From positions 310,001 to 374,000 of the forward strand of contig NAJO01000029.1 of NCBI GenBank assembly GCA_002077065.1: a DNA stretch of 64,000 nt, written 5' to 3'. How positions within the stretch are numbered: the first letter of the stretch is position 1; every line of letters begins with the position of its first letter. The stretch comes from Cryoendolithus antarcticus (Eukaryota; Ascomycota; Dothideomycetes; Cladosporiales; Cladosporiaceae). Both the position numbers and the translations under genes were made by a program. The notes below the pieces were generated by a model, which was given only the letters and a program-made list of their open reading frames with translations, did not search any database and was not told the DNA's origin. Shown in pieces: positions 22,312 to 33,353 of the stretch.

Positions 22312-25026
22312 TCACATGACGATGAACCTCATCCCAACAACCAAACTCTCTTCCCTAAACGTCCCCGATCTCTCCTTCTTGATCTGCCTCTGCACACTCC
22401 CCATCGCATAGCTCACAGCACTACCCACACACATCGAAGGAATCTCAAAATGGTCTAATGCTTGCGCGATGGATTCTTCAGCAACACTCTTTCTAGGGTT
22501 CGGCGTATCAGACTGAGCAGCCTTTGTCGTAGACAATGGTGTGACGTTGTGCCGCGTTGGAGTGTCCTCTTCAGATATGCTGTCCATCTGCGCAACAGGC
22601 TTGTGGGAAGACTTTATCTTCGCAGTGGAGCCAGTCTTCCTGCGCTTATTGGGCGTAGCTTGTGCTGACCATGCAGGATCGATCTCGTCTTCGTTCGCGG
22701 GCTCCTCAATGGGGCGTTTGCGGGGTCTACCACCCTTGCGCTTTGCCGGAGTCTGTTCATGGATGCCATAGATAGCTGAGCCTGGAGGACGCCTTGGTAC
22801 ACGCTCAGCGAGCGTCGGGTCCAAGCGACTGAGCAGTGGTCCGTCAGGCTGGCAGCCGTAGTCCATAGCTAGATCGATCATGCGCTCCATTGCAGTCTTG
22901 TGGCTGGCTGTGTCTTCGACAGCCTCAATGACGATGTCGTCGAACTGTGGCGGCGGGGTGAAGCGTACATCTTCTCCGCCTGTGTTGTTCGTAGTATCGG
23001 GCGGGGTGTCTGCGGGTTTCGAGGAGACCATCAATTGTTTCGGATCGATGGTAATGCATCTGGCTTGGGCGGCGACAAGAGAAGAGAAGTCAAGTGAGCC
23101 GGAGCCGCCATTGCTGCGCAGGAACTCGGCAGCCGGCGAAAATGGCGATGCGGTTGGTTGTGGGATGGTGAAGGGATCGGGGTAGGCTCTTAGGGCCGCT
23201 GCTAAAGGTCAGTAGTCATGTCTAGAGGCGACGCTGGGGTACCAGACTTACACAGATGCACTGCTGGCGTACTGTAGTCAGACACCATGGCCTCCTGTAC
23301 TGGCTCAGGGAAGTGGACTTGCGGTTCGTCTGTAGAACCCTGATCCTGCATCGCGACACCTTGGAGCTCTTGGTGTAGCTGCGCTCCGGCATCCCACCCA
23401 TCCGCGTCTTGCGTCTTTGCAAAAAGCAGTGGATCGATCTGCATGTCGATACTTCCGGGACCTGCAAGATCGAGCCCTGCATCATCGGGTTGAGCGTAGT
23501 GAAGCGCTACGTCAGCCTGTGTGACGCTCGACTGCGCTTGTTGCTGCTTCAACCTCCCGAACTCAAGCGCTGCTTCCATGAGACGCATGTGCTCCTCACT
23601 GATGCCACTCCTCAGCTCATCCAAAGTCTCCCGCTGCCTCTTCGGCGACATCTTGACCATGTCACCCATACGCTGCGCAATCGTGCGCTCATTCGATCTG
23701 CCGTAGCCTTTGGCGCACTTCATGGTCTTGAGCTCGATAGGGAGCTGTTGAACAGCGTCGTAAAAGCTTTCGGGTCCTACGAATGTGAGTCTGTGCTCTA
23801 CAGGAGTGCCACCATGCTCCAGGATGCTCAGACTAGCGAGGCTCTTGCCAGCGTTCAGAGTCTTGTCTCCGGCAATCGAGCGAAATCGAGCTGTGAGACT
23901 ATCTCTGGGCATCTCGGGGATATTGGACATGAAGCGGTGATCGGTCATGCGAGTTGGCCCACGTTGGTAGGATGTGCCTGGACCGAACTTGGAGCCGTCC
24001 CCAGCGGTGATGATGATGTCGATGACGCTGAAGTCAGTCCCGAGAAGCTTGATGCTGTCCGGCATAACCAGCTGTGAGAGGGACATAAGATACTTCGCAG
24101 TGATAGGTATCTCGCCGTCAGCATCTTGCCCACGACACTCGGCCTCTCGTGTGTGGGCTTCACTGAGCTGCGTCCAGCGACGTGCAGCACCCATTGCGTC
24201 AGGCGTGGGAGTATAGCTCTCATACGTCCATGGCTTTTCCGCTTGGCGATGAAAGCGTGTGCCGCTGAAGACCTTGGTACCGCCACGCTTTGCAACAGCT
24301 CCAGAAGTGCGGCGCCAGTTATCGTAAACGACTTCGACCAAGTCGCCGTTCAGGTAGATTTCGAACTTGAGATCTTTCGTCAAATTGGTCGTAGTCGCTT
24401 TGCGATGCTCGCGGCCGTATGTCGTGCCGCCATAGTTGACTACCAGAGACAGTGCTTTAGTCTCCCCCGATCCTGCTGTCAATAAGGCACAAAGTCAGCC
24501 TGTACATGATCGCAGAGCTCGGTGAGATTGACTTACCGAATTGGGCATTTCCAAGGTTGCCCTCCGTGCCTTGCTGTTCCTCGACGTGCACCGTCTTACA
24601 ATTGTCAAGTGACGCCACCCTGATGGTGTCTGATGCCGCATACTTGTCATGATCCCCAACGCCACTCACAAGTCCGCCGGTGCTGCTGTCGTCGCTGCCA
24701 CCGCTGCCTGCCTCACGTGCCACGAAAGGGGAAGGTTGATCATACTCACGTAGTGCCGGATCAACGTTGATGTGCTCGCCCGCCTCTACCATCAGGAATG
24801 GCATATCGCTATCCTGACCCAGATACTGTAAATTGCCGTTGCCTGAGTTCGTTTGCGTGATGGACTGCTCGGGCATTTTGCGACCGTGACGAAGCTCAGC
24901 ATTGATACGTTCAGCTTCTGTCTGCCAGGACTTGCCCATGCGCATCATGATTGTGTCGCATATCGTCGCTTCCAGACTGGAGACCGTGAGACTTGCCGTC
25001 ACGCTGTGTGCGTCGAGGGTCGGCAT
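22312..25026 (-). CDS. AT-hook-containing protein of unknown function
   Basis: Three exons: 25026-24537, 24475-23252, 23201-22312 (2604 nt, 867 aa). Both introns have GTAAGT donors and TTGACAG/CTTTAG acceptors, and the joins are in phase. Middle region: a compact, beta-rich segment (LVVNYGGTTYGREHRK, EIYLNGDLVEVVYDNW) with many Gly/Trp/Tyr residues. Then a helical segment (KMSPKRQRETLDELRSGISE). The C-terminal third is disordered and carries KRKGGRPRKRPIEE, a good AT-hook (GRPRKRP core) near residue 700, so binding to AT-rich DNA is likely. The family is unknown to me. The C-terminal helix ending in RFIVM follows a Ser/Thr-rich linker. Confidence 0.78.
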
Positions 25027-25235
25027 CGCGGCGGTGGTTTGGAGCGTTGTCGGTGTGATGATTGTCCATCATGATGGTTGCAGCAAGTGAGGGAGGCATC
25101 AGTTGACGTCGCCATGGTCGCCGTTTACAAGGCAGGTGGGTCGTATGGTGCGATTTTGGGATGCTGGCAGAAGTGGAAGGAACGACCAAGGGTATCTCTT
25201 CACCTTGACCTCACGTCCCTAACCACGACATCGTC

Positions 25236-26057
25236 TCAGCCTCTGCCCTCCGTGATGATCCCGATATTCGGCGCTTCCAAGCTCTCTCCAAGCTCAACGA
25301 CTGTCCGATCATATACTCTGGCGATTTGCATCTCCCAAGTCTCCTCCAGCTCCCTCCCAGCGTACGGGTTGTCGCCGTCAAGGATCAGACCTCCATCGTC
25401 TTCACTATCCTCAGCTTCAGTTTCCGGCTCGTACATATCATCCAACTCTCCACTCTTCAGACTCTCCATGACACTTCTCCTCGTCCTTTCAACAAGACTC
25501 CTCACCCTTACCTTCTCAGTCCCACTTACGCCCCTCCGGTTCTCGAAGCCCGGCAGTCGCTCCCCACTATCCACATCTCGTCCCTGTAGTAGACTAGCGA
25601 AGGCGTGGTCCAGCTTCTCCAGCACCCTGAACATCTGCCTCGGATTCGCCGGCATACCGGCAACCATGTCTGTCACAAAGGCCGCAAGATTGATCAGATA
25701 CGGCATCTGCAAGCTCGGCGTACCAGAAATCCAGATCACGCTCAGCAGCTCGTCGACGTCTTTGCAAGCTTCCCGCATGGACTCATAGCCTTGTACATCA
25801 TCCCAAATGGTCGACGCGTCTCGCTCGATGTCCTGTCCATTGGCCGCTGGAGTCGTCCGCTTAGCGAAGCGCCGTTGGATTTTCAGAAGATGATCGTCGA
25901 CGTAGCGGATGAACGCCGACTCTTTGCTGCCTCCAGGCCGAAGAGGCTGTGAACGAGGATGGGGCAGAGCAGAGCGCGTGGAGGTAGCTGAGGTCGTGGT
26001 TGAGGAGGGAGCTGGTGTGGGGATGAAGCCGCCTGAGGGAAGAGGAGATACAGACAT
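25236..26057 (-). CDS. Conserved fungal protein of unknown function (273 aa)
   Basis: A single exon from ATG 26057 (MSVSPLPSGG); a GTG four codons upstream is the only earlier start-like codon. After a Ser/Thr/Pro-rich N-terminus, a conserved helical body begins SAFIRYVDDHLLKIQRRFAKR and continues through YESMREACKDVDELLSVIWIS and LPYLINLA-type helices (seen as MPYLINLAAFVTDMV). An acidic linker (EAEDSEDDGG) precedes a final helix EMQIARVYDRTVVELGE. It looks like a small subunit of a complex rather than an enzyme. I do not recognise the family with confidence. Confidence 0.7.
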   Translation of the reverse strand: MSVSPLPSGGFIPTPAPSSTTTSATSTRSALPHPRSQPLRPGGSKESAFIRYVDDHLLKIQRRFAKRTTPAANGQDIERDASTIWDDVQGYESMREACKDVDELLSVIWISGTPSLQMPYLINLAAFVTDMVAGMPANPRQMFRVLEKLDHAFASLLQGRDVDSGERLPGFENRRGVSGTEKVRVRSLVERTRRSVMESLKSGELDDMYEPETEAEDSEDDGGLILDGDNPYAGRELEETWEMQIARVYDRTVVELGESLEAPNIGIITEGRG

Positions 26058-26930
26058 GTTGAGATGCACTCACGAGGGTCATCTATACGCACTTTGCGCG
26101 CAGTTCAAGTCTCGGACAGGCACTTGATTGTCACAATGCTGAGCTCGATGTGAGTGAATAGGATGCGGAAGCTCTGTGCTCCGCTTAGTCACTGGCTTTT
26201 TCGGCAAGCTGCTTCCACGTGGCTGCAGGCATCTCGTCTCGACCATATTCATGTTGCAGAACTCTCATTTATCAGCCAGGCAAATTATTATTTGTTCAGC
26301 GTCAATTCTAAGCGTATCGCCTTGTCAACGGGTCGTTGGAAGGAGCTTGCTGCTAGACCCATTGCTACTTAAAACGTGAGCCGCCGGAGTTGACTCCTAT
26401 CCTTGTCTCACGCAATGCAGATCCGAATACTGTGCATCAAACGCCTGTGCAGCTGTCGTTCCACTGTGGTTCGACGACGCGGCACGAGAAATGATCGATA
26501 CTAATACACACACTCGACGCGAGCACTCAGGAACCCTTGATCCTACTCTAGATGCCCTACATGCGCTTATGATATGCTTCTTACAGTAGCTTGACATGTC
26601 AAGAGCTTCACCGCCAAGGTGGAGGTGATGCTTGGCCTACCTCATCGGCCCCACGAAGTGTCAAAACCTTCGGTGACGCAGGGCAAATGACGCTAGAATT
26701 GCAGATCGTCAGCGTCTGGCCACTGCTCTGATGCTCGAGTCGCGACGTCTGTAGATCCAACGTCTCACCAATCCACTTCTCGTGCCGTCCATGTCACGAG
26801 TTATCCACAATCACGAGACACATTACTTGCCCACCAAGACGAACACACCTCCCATGTCTGCCTAACACCCATCCATCACATCTCTCGTCGCCCCAGCCGA
26901 CACCCCGCTCCACCACTCTCGTCAACGACC
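26058..26930. other. Intergenic, divergent promoter region (870 bp)
   Basis: Lies between the divergent starts at 26057 and 26931. C-rich sequence increases toward 26930. No coding or RNA feature seen. Confidence 0.45.
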
Positions 26931-27398
26931 ATGGCCTCCCCTACAGACCCCCTGGACCCCATCCCCTCAATCGCCCAACCTTCCCCACCAACCCCAACAT
27001 CCACATCCACTCCTCCCTTCCCAACGCGAGGCCGCCCACCCCTCACAACCCGCGCCAGCAGCGGCACAATGATAACCTCGCGCACCGGACCCCCGACCTC
27101 GGCCGAAATTCTCTACGAATCCTCCTCCACAGACCCCTCTCGGACCCTATCGCCGCGTCGCGCGCCGCCAGAAATCGAGCAACTAGGCGAAGCGGCGCGA
27201 AGGGATTTGGAGGACCAGGCGAGGGAGCTACAGAAGGGACTAATGGAGATTGTGGAGAGGGTGGAGACTGTGAAGAGCGAGCATGCGCGGCTTGAGGGGG
27301 GGAATAAGTTTCTGCAGAGTTATATTGGGGAGTTGATGAGTACCAGTAAGGTTATGAGTAGTGGTGGGGGGAAGGGGAAGAAGGGGGGAAGGAAGTGA
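26931..27398 (+). CDS. Short coiled-coil (SCOC/Slo1-like) protein
   Basis: A 155-residue protein. The first 80 residues are Pro/Ser/Thr-rich and disordered. Residues about 85-140 form a heptad-rich coiled coil with LQKGLMEIVERVETVKSEH, followed by a FLQSYIGELMSTSKV-type block. This matches the conserved C-terminal core of animal SCOC (DTVKxEN...YIxNLMSASxVF) and yeast Slo1, which bind Arl-family GTPases at the Golgi and affect autophagy. The tail GGGKGKKGGRK is basic, like the KSKRK end of SCOC. The N-terminal extension is longer than in animals, as is common in fungi. The assignment is by motif only. Confidence 0.75.
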   Translation: MASPTDPLDPIPSIAQPSPPTPTSTSTPPFPTRGRPPLTTRASSGTMITSRTGPPTSAEILYESSSTDPSRTLSPRRAPPEIEQLGEAARRDLEDQARELQKGLMEIVERVETVKSEHARLEGGNKFLQSYIGELMSTSKVMSSGGGKGKKGGRK

Positions 27399-28185
27399 GC
27401 ATGGGGTTCTGACAGGGAGAGGGAAGGCGACGGGTGACGCTGCTTTTCGGGCGCAAGGTTCGGGTTTAGCGTATATGATTATTTGCAAAGGCGTGCAAAG
27501 GGGAACGGAGGACATGGGAACGGCGTGTTCGTGTGGCATATTGCATGGTATAAGTGGGTTGGTGAAGGGTATGGTGTACGAGTAGGCTACTTGCGTGACA
27601 TGTAACATATTTGGTTCCATGTAGAGTGCTCTTCTGCAATAACTGACGCACCGTATGCCACTGAGTCCGTGGCTGGGCTACGCGTAGGTAGTTGTTCACT
27701 AGTTTGCGGGCGATCGAGCAGGTTCCTAGATGTTGAATGTGGATGCTTCAACAAGCACTGTGCGGTCATCGCTGGCCATTGATGGGCCAGGGTCTACTGG
27801 TGGTCTCAGAGCTTGTCGAGGAGCTTCCTCGACGATATTTCCTTACTGTCGACCCACGACCGCTGCTCTCATGCCGATGACTAATCACGGCAGAATCTGG
27901 TGTGCGCGAGTTGGCCGTGGCATTCTTGTCAAGAGTGCATGCTTCCGTTGCTAAGATCTTGCATCAACCACCCTTCCGGACGACCAGCGGTAAGGCTGGT
28001 GTTGACGTGGCGTCCAATGCTGCCACCAGAAAGCCTCGCCTCTTGTGCCTCGAGACAAAGGCGAATTTCTGGGCTTGCTGGCTGGCTTGGTGGGCGTATA
28101 CCGTGTTGATATGGCTTCGCGGCCAAGTCTGAATGCTCATGATGCTCGATTCGTCCACAATGCGCTTCGCACGCTATCTGGTAGC
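27399..28185. other. Intergenic, convergent 3' ends (790 bp)
   Basis: Between the 3' ends of the SCOC-like gene and UTP11. Short open frames on both strands (27902-28132 plus; 27964-28158 minus) have no recognisable motif. Confidence 0.4.
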
Positions 28186-28968
28186 TCACCGAGCTCGCTC
28201 TCGGGTTTTGTAGACCACTCCTTTCTTGTTCACTCCACCACCCTTGCCACTCATTCGTACTCGCTGATCCTCCACTTCTCGCAATGCTGTTGAAAGCTTC
28301 TTCGCCCGGTCTCGCAAGCTCTCCAGTCGATTCTGCTTCACTTCCAACCCATGTCGCTTCCTCTTCGCCGCGACCTTCTCCGCCTTCGTCATGGGCACAA
28401 CCGGCTTCTCCTCATCCTCAGCCTCCGACTCCTCGTCGTCCATTCCTTCCAGATCAGCCAGATCGTCCTCGTCATCAGCCATAGCCACGACAGGTACTGC
28501 CACCACATCCTCCCCACTCTCCCCAAACACCACCCTCCCTCCCCCGGGCGTCGGTGCCGTAATTCTTACACCCACCTCTTGCCCCCTAACGTCCTTCTCC
28601 AACCCCTCCATCTCCCTCCGAGTAGCCTGCAGCACAGTCCTCAAATACCCCACGTCCTGCGTCTTCATCAACCTCACCACATCCATGTCTAACGTCTTCC
28701 CTCCGCCGCCTGCATTCTCCTCCCCTCGCTTCGCAACCTTCACGCCGTTACGCGATTGGCTGGACATCATGCCGAAGTAAAATTCATCCTCATTGCGGTC
28801 GGCTGCTTTGCTCTTGAGAGCGGAGAGCTTGCGCTTCTTGAGGTTGTGGTCTTTGGCGCGGAGGGAGTAGTCTTTGTGTTTTTCGAGGATGCCCCATTTT
28901 TGGCGTTCGGCGGGTTGGGCGCGCTCTTTGTGGTTGCGCCGTTGGACGGCGTTGCGCATGGAGGACAT
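28186..28968 (-). CDS. UTP11: U3 snoRNP protein Utp11
   Basis: A single exon of 260 aa. Utp11 is a component of the small-subunit processome, needed for 18S rRNA maturation in the nucleolus. The diagnostic N-terminus is present almost unchanged: MSSMRNAVQRRNHKER, then QPAERQKWGILEKHKDY and RNEDEFYFGMMSSQ. The middle carries an acidic stretch (DDEDDLADLEGMDDEESEAE) and the C-terminus a basic coiled coil (KAEKVAAKRKRHGLEVKQNR) as usual. The start is fixed by the conserved MSSMRN. It is intronless. Confidence 0.95.
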   Translation of the reverse strand: MSSMRNAVQRRNHKERAQPAERQKWGILEKHKDYSLRAKDHNLKKRKLSALKSKAADRNEDEFYFGMMSSQSRNGVKVAKRGEENAGGGGKTLDMDVVRLMKTQDVGYLRTVLQATRREMEGLEKDVRGQEVGVRITAPTPGGGRVVFGESGEDVVAVPVVAMADDEDDLADLEGMDDEESEAEDEEKPVVPMTKAEKVAAKRKRHGLEVKQNRLESLRDRAKKLSTALREVEDQRVRMSGKGGGVNKKGVVYKTRERAR

Positions 28969-29371
28969 GATTGCGGTTTGGGATGATCAGCTGCGCGGGT
29001 GCAATCAGATGTACAAGTCGGGATGTATCGATGTTTACAGATTGAAGGCACGCTCGAGATAGATCAGTGCGATTGCACTTTTCGGAGTTCCTCGGACATA
29101 AAATCTTCCGACACGCCAGACTTCATCGCGTCTAGATCGACCTACAACTTCATGTCTTCCACATCATGCCGTGCTGCGCAAGTGTTGCAGTCTTCCATTA
29201 CTGAGGCACGTCTGCGGCACGTCTGCAGCAGGCGCGCACGCGTGCTGCCAGAATGAGGCTGTGCATACATGTAGACGGTGATTTATACACGGCTTTGCTG
29301 CCTCTACCTGATCGGAAGATGCACATGTGCAGCGACGATGATAGCTCGCCTCCCTGATACAGATCTTCAGA
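28969..29371. other. Intergenic, divergent promoter region
   Basis: Between the starts of UTP11 (minus) and the orphan gene at 29372 (plus). No other feature. Confidence 0.45.
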
Positions 29372-31200
29372 ATGCCTTTCACCAGTCAGGTCAGCTTGAG
29401 CGTCGGAACCACGAAACTAATCCCTATGAGCCGTGTGGTAACCGCAAGCGCAACCGAGATCCTGAATTACGCACGCCATGTACAGGTAGTGCTGCCTCCG
29501 TGTAGATCCCCTTGTCCCATCCACTCATCTCAGCACTGCAGAACTCTGGCTCTGATGTTGTCGCTGAGGAGGACCTCACGAAGCTGCTAGGAAAGGTGCT
29601 CATTGAAAGCAAGTTCGCGGCCTCCTTCAAAACCCGAGTCAACGCGAACTCTCGTTTGAAAACGCTTGCAGGATCGATCATGTTGCACGCAGGGGCGGGA
29701 CCAACGGTACTCGCGGCGTTCAAGTCGAACAGCTTGTCCGGGAGCTTTGCCATGGTCGTGCAATGCTCCTTCCTCTGTCCACTATATCAGGAAGACACAA
29801 TCGCTGCGGCCATCGTGGCCCACTACCAAAGACTGGACGGATCTCGAACTGAGGATACTGTTGTGGACTACCCAGATCAAGACAATGTTCGACGCGTACT
29901 GACTGCGTGTCAAGGACAGACAGTAGCTGTCGATTGGGAGCAACTTCTGTTCGATGTTGCGGTCCGTCTGAACTACGTTAGGGACGACCATGGGACACAG
30001 TACCCAGACAGAGTTAAAGCTCTGCGCCCAATCCACAAGACGCTCTTCCAAGGTCTGCTGGAGCTGTTGCCACTGGGTTCAAGGTTTCCATCACGGCACA
30101 ATATCATGGTTCAGAGCAATAGACCGCCATATTCGCACGGCATTTGCGCCACGATCGCATGGGTACATCACATCTTGGGTCTCAACGTCCATGTGTATGC
30201 CGACGAACCGGCAGAGTCTATGATCATTAGTCACGAGCTGCGGCCATCACACGAATGTTCGCTGGAGATACGGTCGGACCTCGACGGGCTCCGGCAGGAG
30301 GACGAGCCATTGATCGTTCTATTTGACACGAGCAAGAGCCAACCCGAGGAGCTTTTCACCACCAGAAGCTCAGACGAGGATGTCGCCCTAGAAAGTCTCC
30401 GTCTCAGCACCGCACGTGGATACGGCACTCGCAAGCTTATTGATGAGGGAAGCGACGGCGAAAGTGGTGATGTGACAATGGAGCTCACCCTGAGAGTTTG
30501 TGGACTCGCATTGCTTCTGATGGACCGACTACAGTACCGGCGTGTTCTGACTGAGGATACTGAGCACCCTCCTAATGGTGTAGCAATACCAGGTGTCTCT
30601 GATGAAGGGATGAAGAAAGCATTTTGCGGGGCGGCAAATTACTTGTTCGACCGCGATATGTCTTCGGACTTCTCACCCTTCAATCACGAAGCAATACTCA
30701 ACCACAGACAAGCTCCCCCAGAGAGACTGGAAGCTGCTCCGATATTCGTCAGGTCACATTTCGAACGCGAAGGAGATCCAGCGAAACGCCGAAAAGTGTG
30801 GTGGAAGATGAGAATCCGAGTGACCAGGTTGGCCAGACTTTTGCTCGCCCTGTGTCATGTCAACGATATCACGGCATGTGAGGGACTCCGCTTCGCAGAC
30901 TCAGCTGTGCCCAATGACCTGACTCGCGACAGCATGAGCCACCCTGTCTCGTCAGTGAGACCAGAAGCTTGGATGATGATGATGATGGAATACACGGAAC
31001 CCGGTCTCATTCGTGATCCCCACTACATCAAACGGGCACTCTCTTCGCGAAGAGGCTGGAGTGTTCGCATCAATACACTGGACTTGCTCGATCCGAGCAA
31101 TTTGCCGGTTGGAGGAATATGTATTGAGCAGGGAAAACCTTGGTGCGATGGAATCTGCAAATCCCATATTTTCGATGCCTCCGCCGATCTCGAAAGATAA
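29372..31200 (+). CDS. Orphan-like protein of unknown function (590 aa)
   Basis: Model: exon 29372-29485 (MPFTSQVSLSVG...NYARHVQ) joined to 29542-31200, in phase, across a 56-nt intron with donor GTAGTG and acceptor CACTGCAG. Without the intron the long frame has a TAG at 29503 and no ATG near its start, which is why the upstream exon is proposed. The protein is mixed helix/strand with no recognised domain. Notable pieces are a Cys-bearing C-terminus (GICIEQGKPWCDGICKS), which could coordinate metal or form disulfides, and a run of five Met (MMMMMEYTEPG). No signal peptide or membrane segment. The donor is weak, so the 5' end is uncertain; the large exon is solid. Confidence 0.6.
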
Positions 31201-31308
31201 CATCTCAGTCTTCGGTTGATGTTGGCCCTCCCGCGTTCGATTCCTCGAGCTGTCTTATGCCCGTTACGTTCGAGTGAGCCAAACCCTTATGGACTTCGTC
31301 GCTTCGAG
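31201..31308. other. 3' flank of the 590-aa orphan gene
   Basis: Short 3' flank; no feature seen. Confidence 0.35.
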
Positions 31309-31881
31309 TCATAATGTACCTGGGCTGACCCTACTTTCAGTAAACCCAAGATCGCCCGACCAGCAGACCGATTCGTGGTCTCGCTGCGACTGCGATACAC
31401 GACTCCCAGCGCATCCCATGGCTCGCAGAACGACGGGGTTCCAAATGACGATGTCCACGTTGCCCATACCGGATATCGGGACCTGTACGATACTCTCGCT
31501 ATAGTTCACAAGACTGAACACTGCGACCACCCTCGTGATGAAGCCAGGGTTTTACAACCAGGCAATGACGCTGTGGTCCTGGAACGGTACGTCGGCAAGT
31601 TCGAGCAAATGCCACAAGCTCTCGTTGATAGCAGAATACGGGTAACCCCAAGTGTGCGGGATAGGAACTTCCCGGTGGTACGCTCTTTGGTGGCTCCATC
31701 GACAAGGTACTGTAATTGATTGTAGAGTCATGCTAAGAGGGCCCGACTGCTGCGTGTCATGTGCAGTTTGGCAAGCGTAAAACAGGGAAGGATGCTGGCT
31801 CGTCGTCACGTGAAGCAGTCCCCGTCGGCTAGTCGTAGGCTGTCTGATCAAGAGTTTTGCAAAGCCACGGTCTGTGCCCAC
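31309..31881 (-). pseudogene. Possible gene relic with one in-frame TAA
   Basis: On the minus strand one frame runs from 31881 to 31309 with a single TAA (31554-31552). Either side reads as plausible protein: VPIPHTWGYPYSAINESLWH...FQDHSVIAW before it, and NPGFITRVVAVFSLVNYSE then GNVDIVIWNPVVLRAMG after it. There is no clear start codon context and no family I can name. It could be the remains of a gene or chance. The first 40 codons look weak. Confidence 0.28.
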
Positions 31882-32308
31882 CGGCTCCTGTTACAATCCG
31901 ACCTGGTCCTCGTGAGCTTGGGAAAACTACGGCGCTCGTTTGCCGTTACAAGGCCATCATGTCAACGATACTGAAAGCACGCATTCATGCGTGCCTGGTT
32001 AGCGGGATCTTGACCATCGGGATCATCGTCGGCGTCCTTCAGAGTTGGAGAAACACGCTTTGAAAGTGAATGCGATACGCTGCTACCCAGGCTGTCTTAG
32101 CAGATTCGTGGTAGCATAAGATGTGTAATTACTTCCGGGTCATACAGGAAAAACCAGTCCAGCTCCATCGTTACCACTCCCACTGCCGTGTCTCGTACGA
32201 TTCTCTTTGCCGTCAATGCCGAGTCCGTCGTCCCACCATCATTCGAACCATACTTACCCCAATCCCCGCTAAACCCACAGCCATTACCCCTCCGTTCAAC
32301 AACCGCCA
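31882..32308. other. Intergenic
   Basis: No supported feature. Pyrimidine-rich toward 32300, which is the 3' side of the 2EXR gene on the minus strand. Confidence 0.35.
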
Positions 32309-32967
32309 TCACCCTTCACTTCCCCCTTCTGCACTGTCATCCCTAAACCTACTCCCCTCCACAACCGGTATCCCCACAGCCCTCAACATAACCCCCAACT
32401 CCCTCTTCTCCCCCTCCACCGCAGCCCTCTTATACTTCCTCTTCAAATCACTGCTCGTCCTCCCGTCCGGCGTTCTACCCTCATAAACCCAACCCGGCTG
32501 CGCCCGATACCGATCAGCTCTGAGATGCAGCCAGCGCTTCAGCGCACTGCTATTGCGCGAAGAGTTGGAAGTCTTCTCTTTCTTCTCGTTGATGGTCGTT
32601 TTGAGGATTACGGTTAGTCTGACGTCTTGCAGAGATTCGTTTCCTGGTCTGGTGGCATGGTGCGCAGCCATGTGAGGAGGGGCGTGAAGTCGAAGTCGGT
32701 TATTGAGGCTGTTATGCGGCAGGTTGAGTGCAGCAGTGGCAGGACTTCGAGCCGGATTTGTTTCGTTGTGAGGGTTAGGCTGTGGGGGGGTTGGGAGGCG
32801 GAGGGCTCGGCGAGGATGTGCAGATGTGTGTTGAGGAGGGCGAGTTTGTAGATCTCCACGCGCAGTTCGGGGGGGAGGTCGTAGAATGTTGTTGGACGGT
32901 GGGTTGGTGGTGGGGGGAGGCGTTTGGGCGCTGCGGGGCAGAGAGCGCGGAGAGGGCGGAGCGCCAT
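32309..32967 (-). pseudogene. 2EXR (F-box-like) protein gene with one-base frameshift
   Basis: The first part (32967 to about 32650) reads MALRPLRALCPAAPKR, then TTFYDLPPELRVEIYKLALL (2EXR signature) and LTLTTKQIRLEVLPLLHS, DFDFTPLLTWLRTM. That frame dies at TAA 32614-32616. The expected continuation is in the -1 frame: LQDVRLTVILKTTINEKKE, WLHLRADRYRAQPGWVYEG and DLKRKYKRAAVEGEKREL, ending at 32309. The span is 659 nt, so restoring one missing base would give about 219 aa, typical for the family. No GT-AG intron in phase was found across the switch (about 32615-32665). Either a recent frameshift or a consensus error. Confidence 0.65.
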
Positions 32968-33353
32968 TTTGTTGGGGATGGTGTGTGGTGAGCGATGTGT
33001 TGGAGCGAGAAGTATTCGGAGAGTTGTTACAGCGGTGCCATGCTGAGTGAAGATGCGAAGGGCGAGACCCTTCAGCCAAGAGTGGTGTCAAGGTTGGCAG
33101 CGGGACTGTACCATGCTAGCGGCGCCTTGTGTGTAACCTTGTGGCCACACAGGAAACTTCAATGGTCATTATCGTCGGCGTGACCGACAAGAATGGCATG
33201 TGATTAGCATCGCTCTCAACGTGATCCTGATCAGACGTCCGTCGCATGGAGCAAATGAACCCTGACACAGAGGGTGAGATATGTTGTGTACTGGATAAAG
33301 TCCTCAATTATGGGACCACGCACTGTGCACACATCACCGAGTGCCTGTCTATC
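32968..33353. other. Intergenic
   Basis: Promoter of the 2EXR gene on the minus strand and 3' flank of the STB6-like gene. No feature seen. Confidence 0.4.

Noticed and set aside
23409..24077. 222-codon plus-strand frame
   Set aside because: Antisense to the middle exon of the AT-hook gene, no homology-like pattern.
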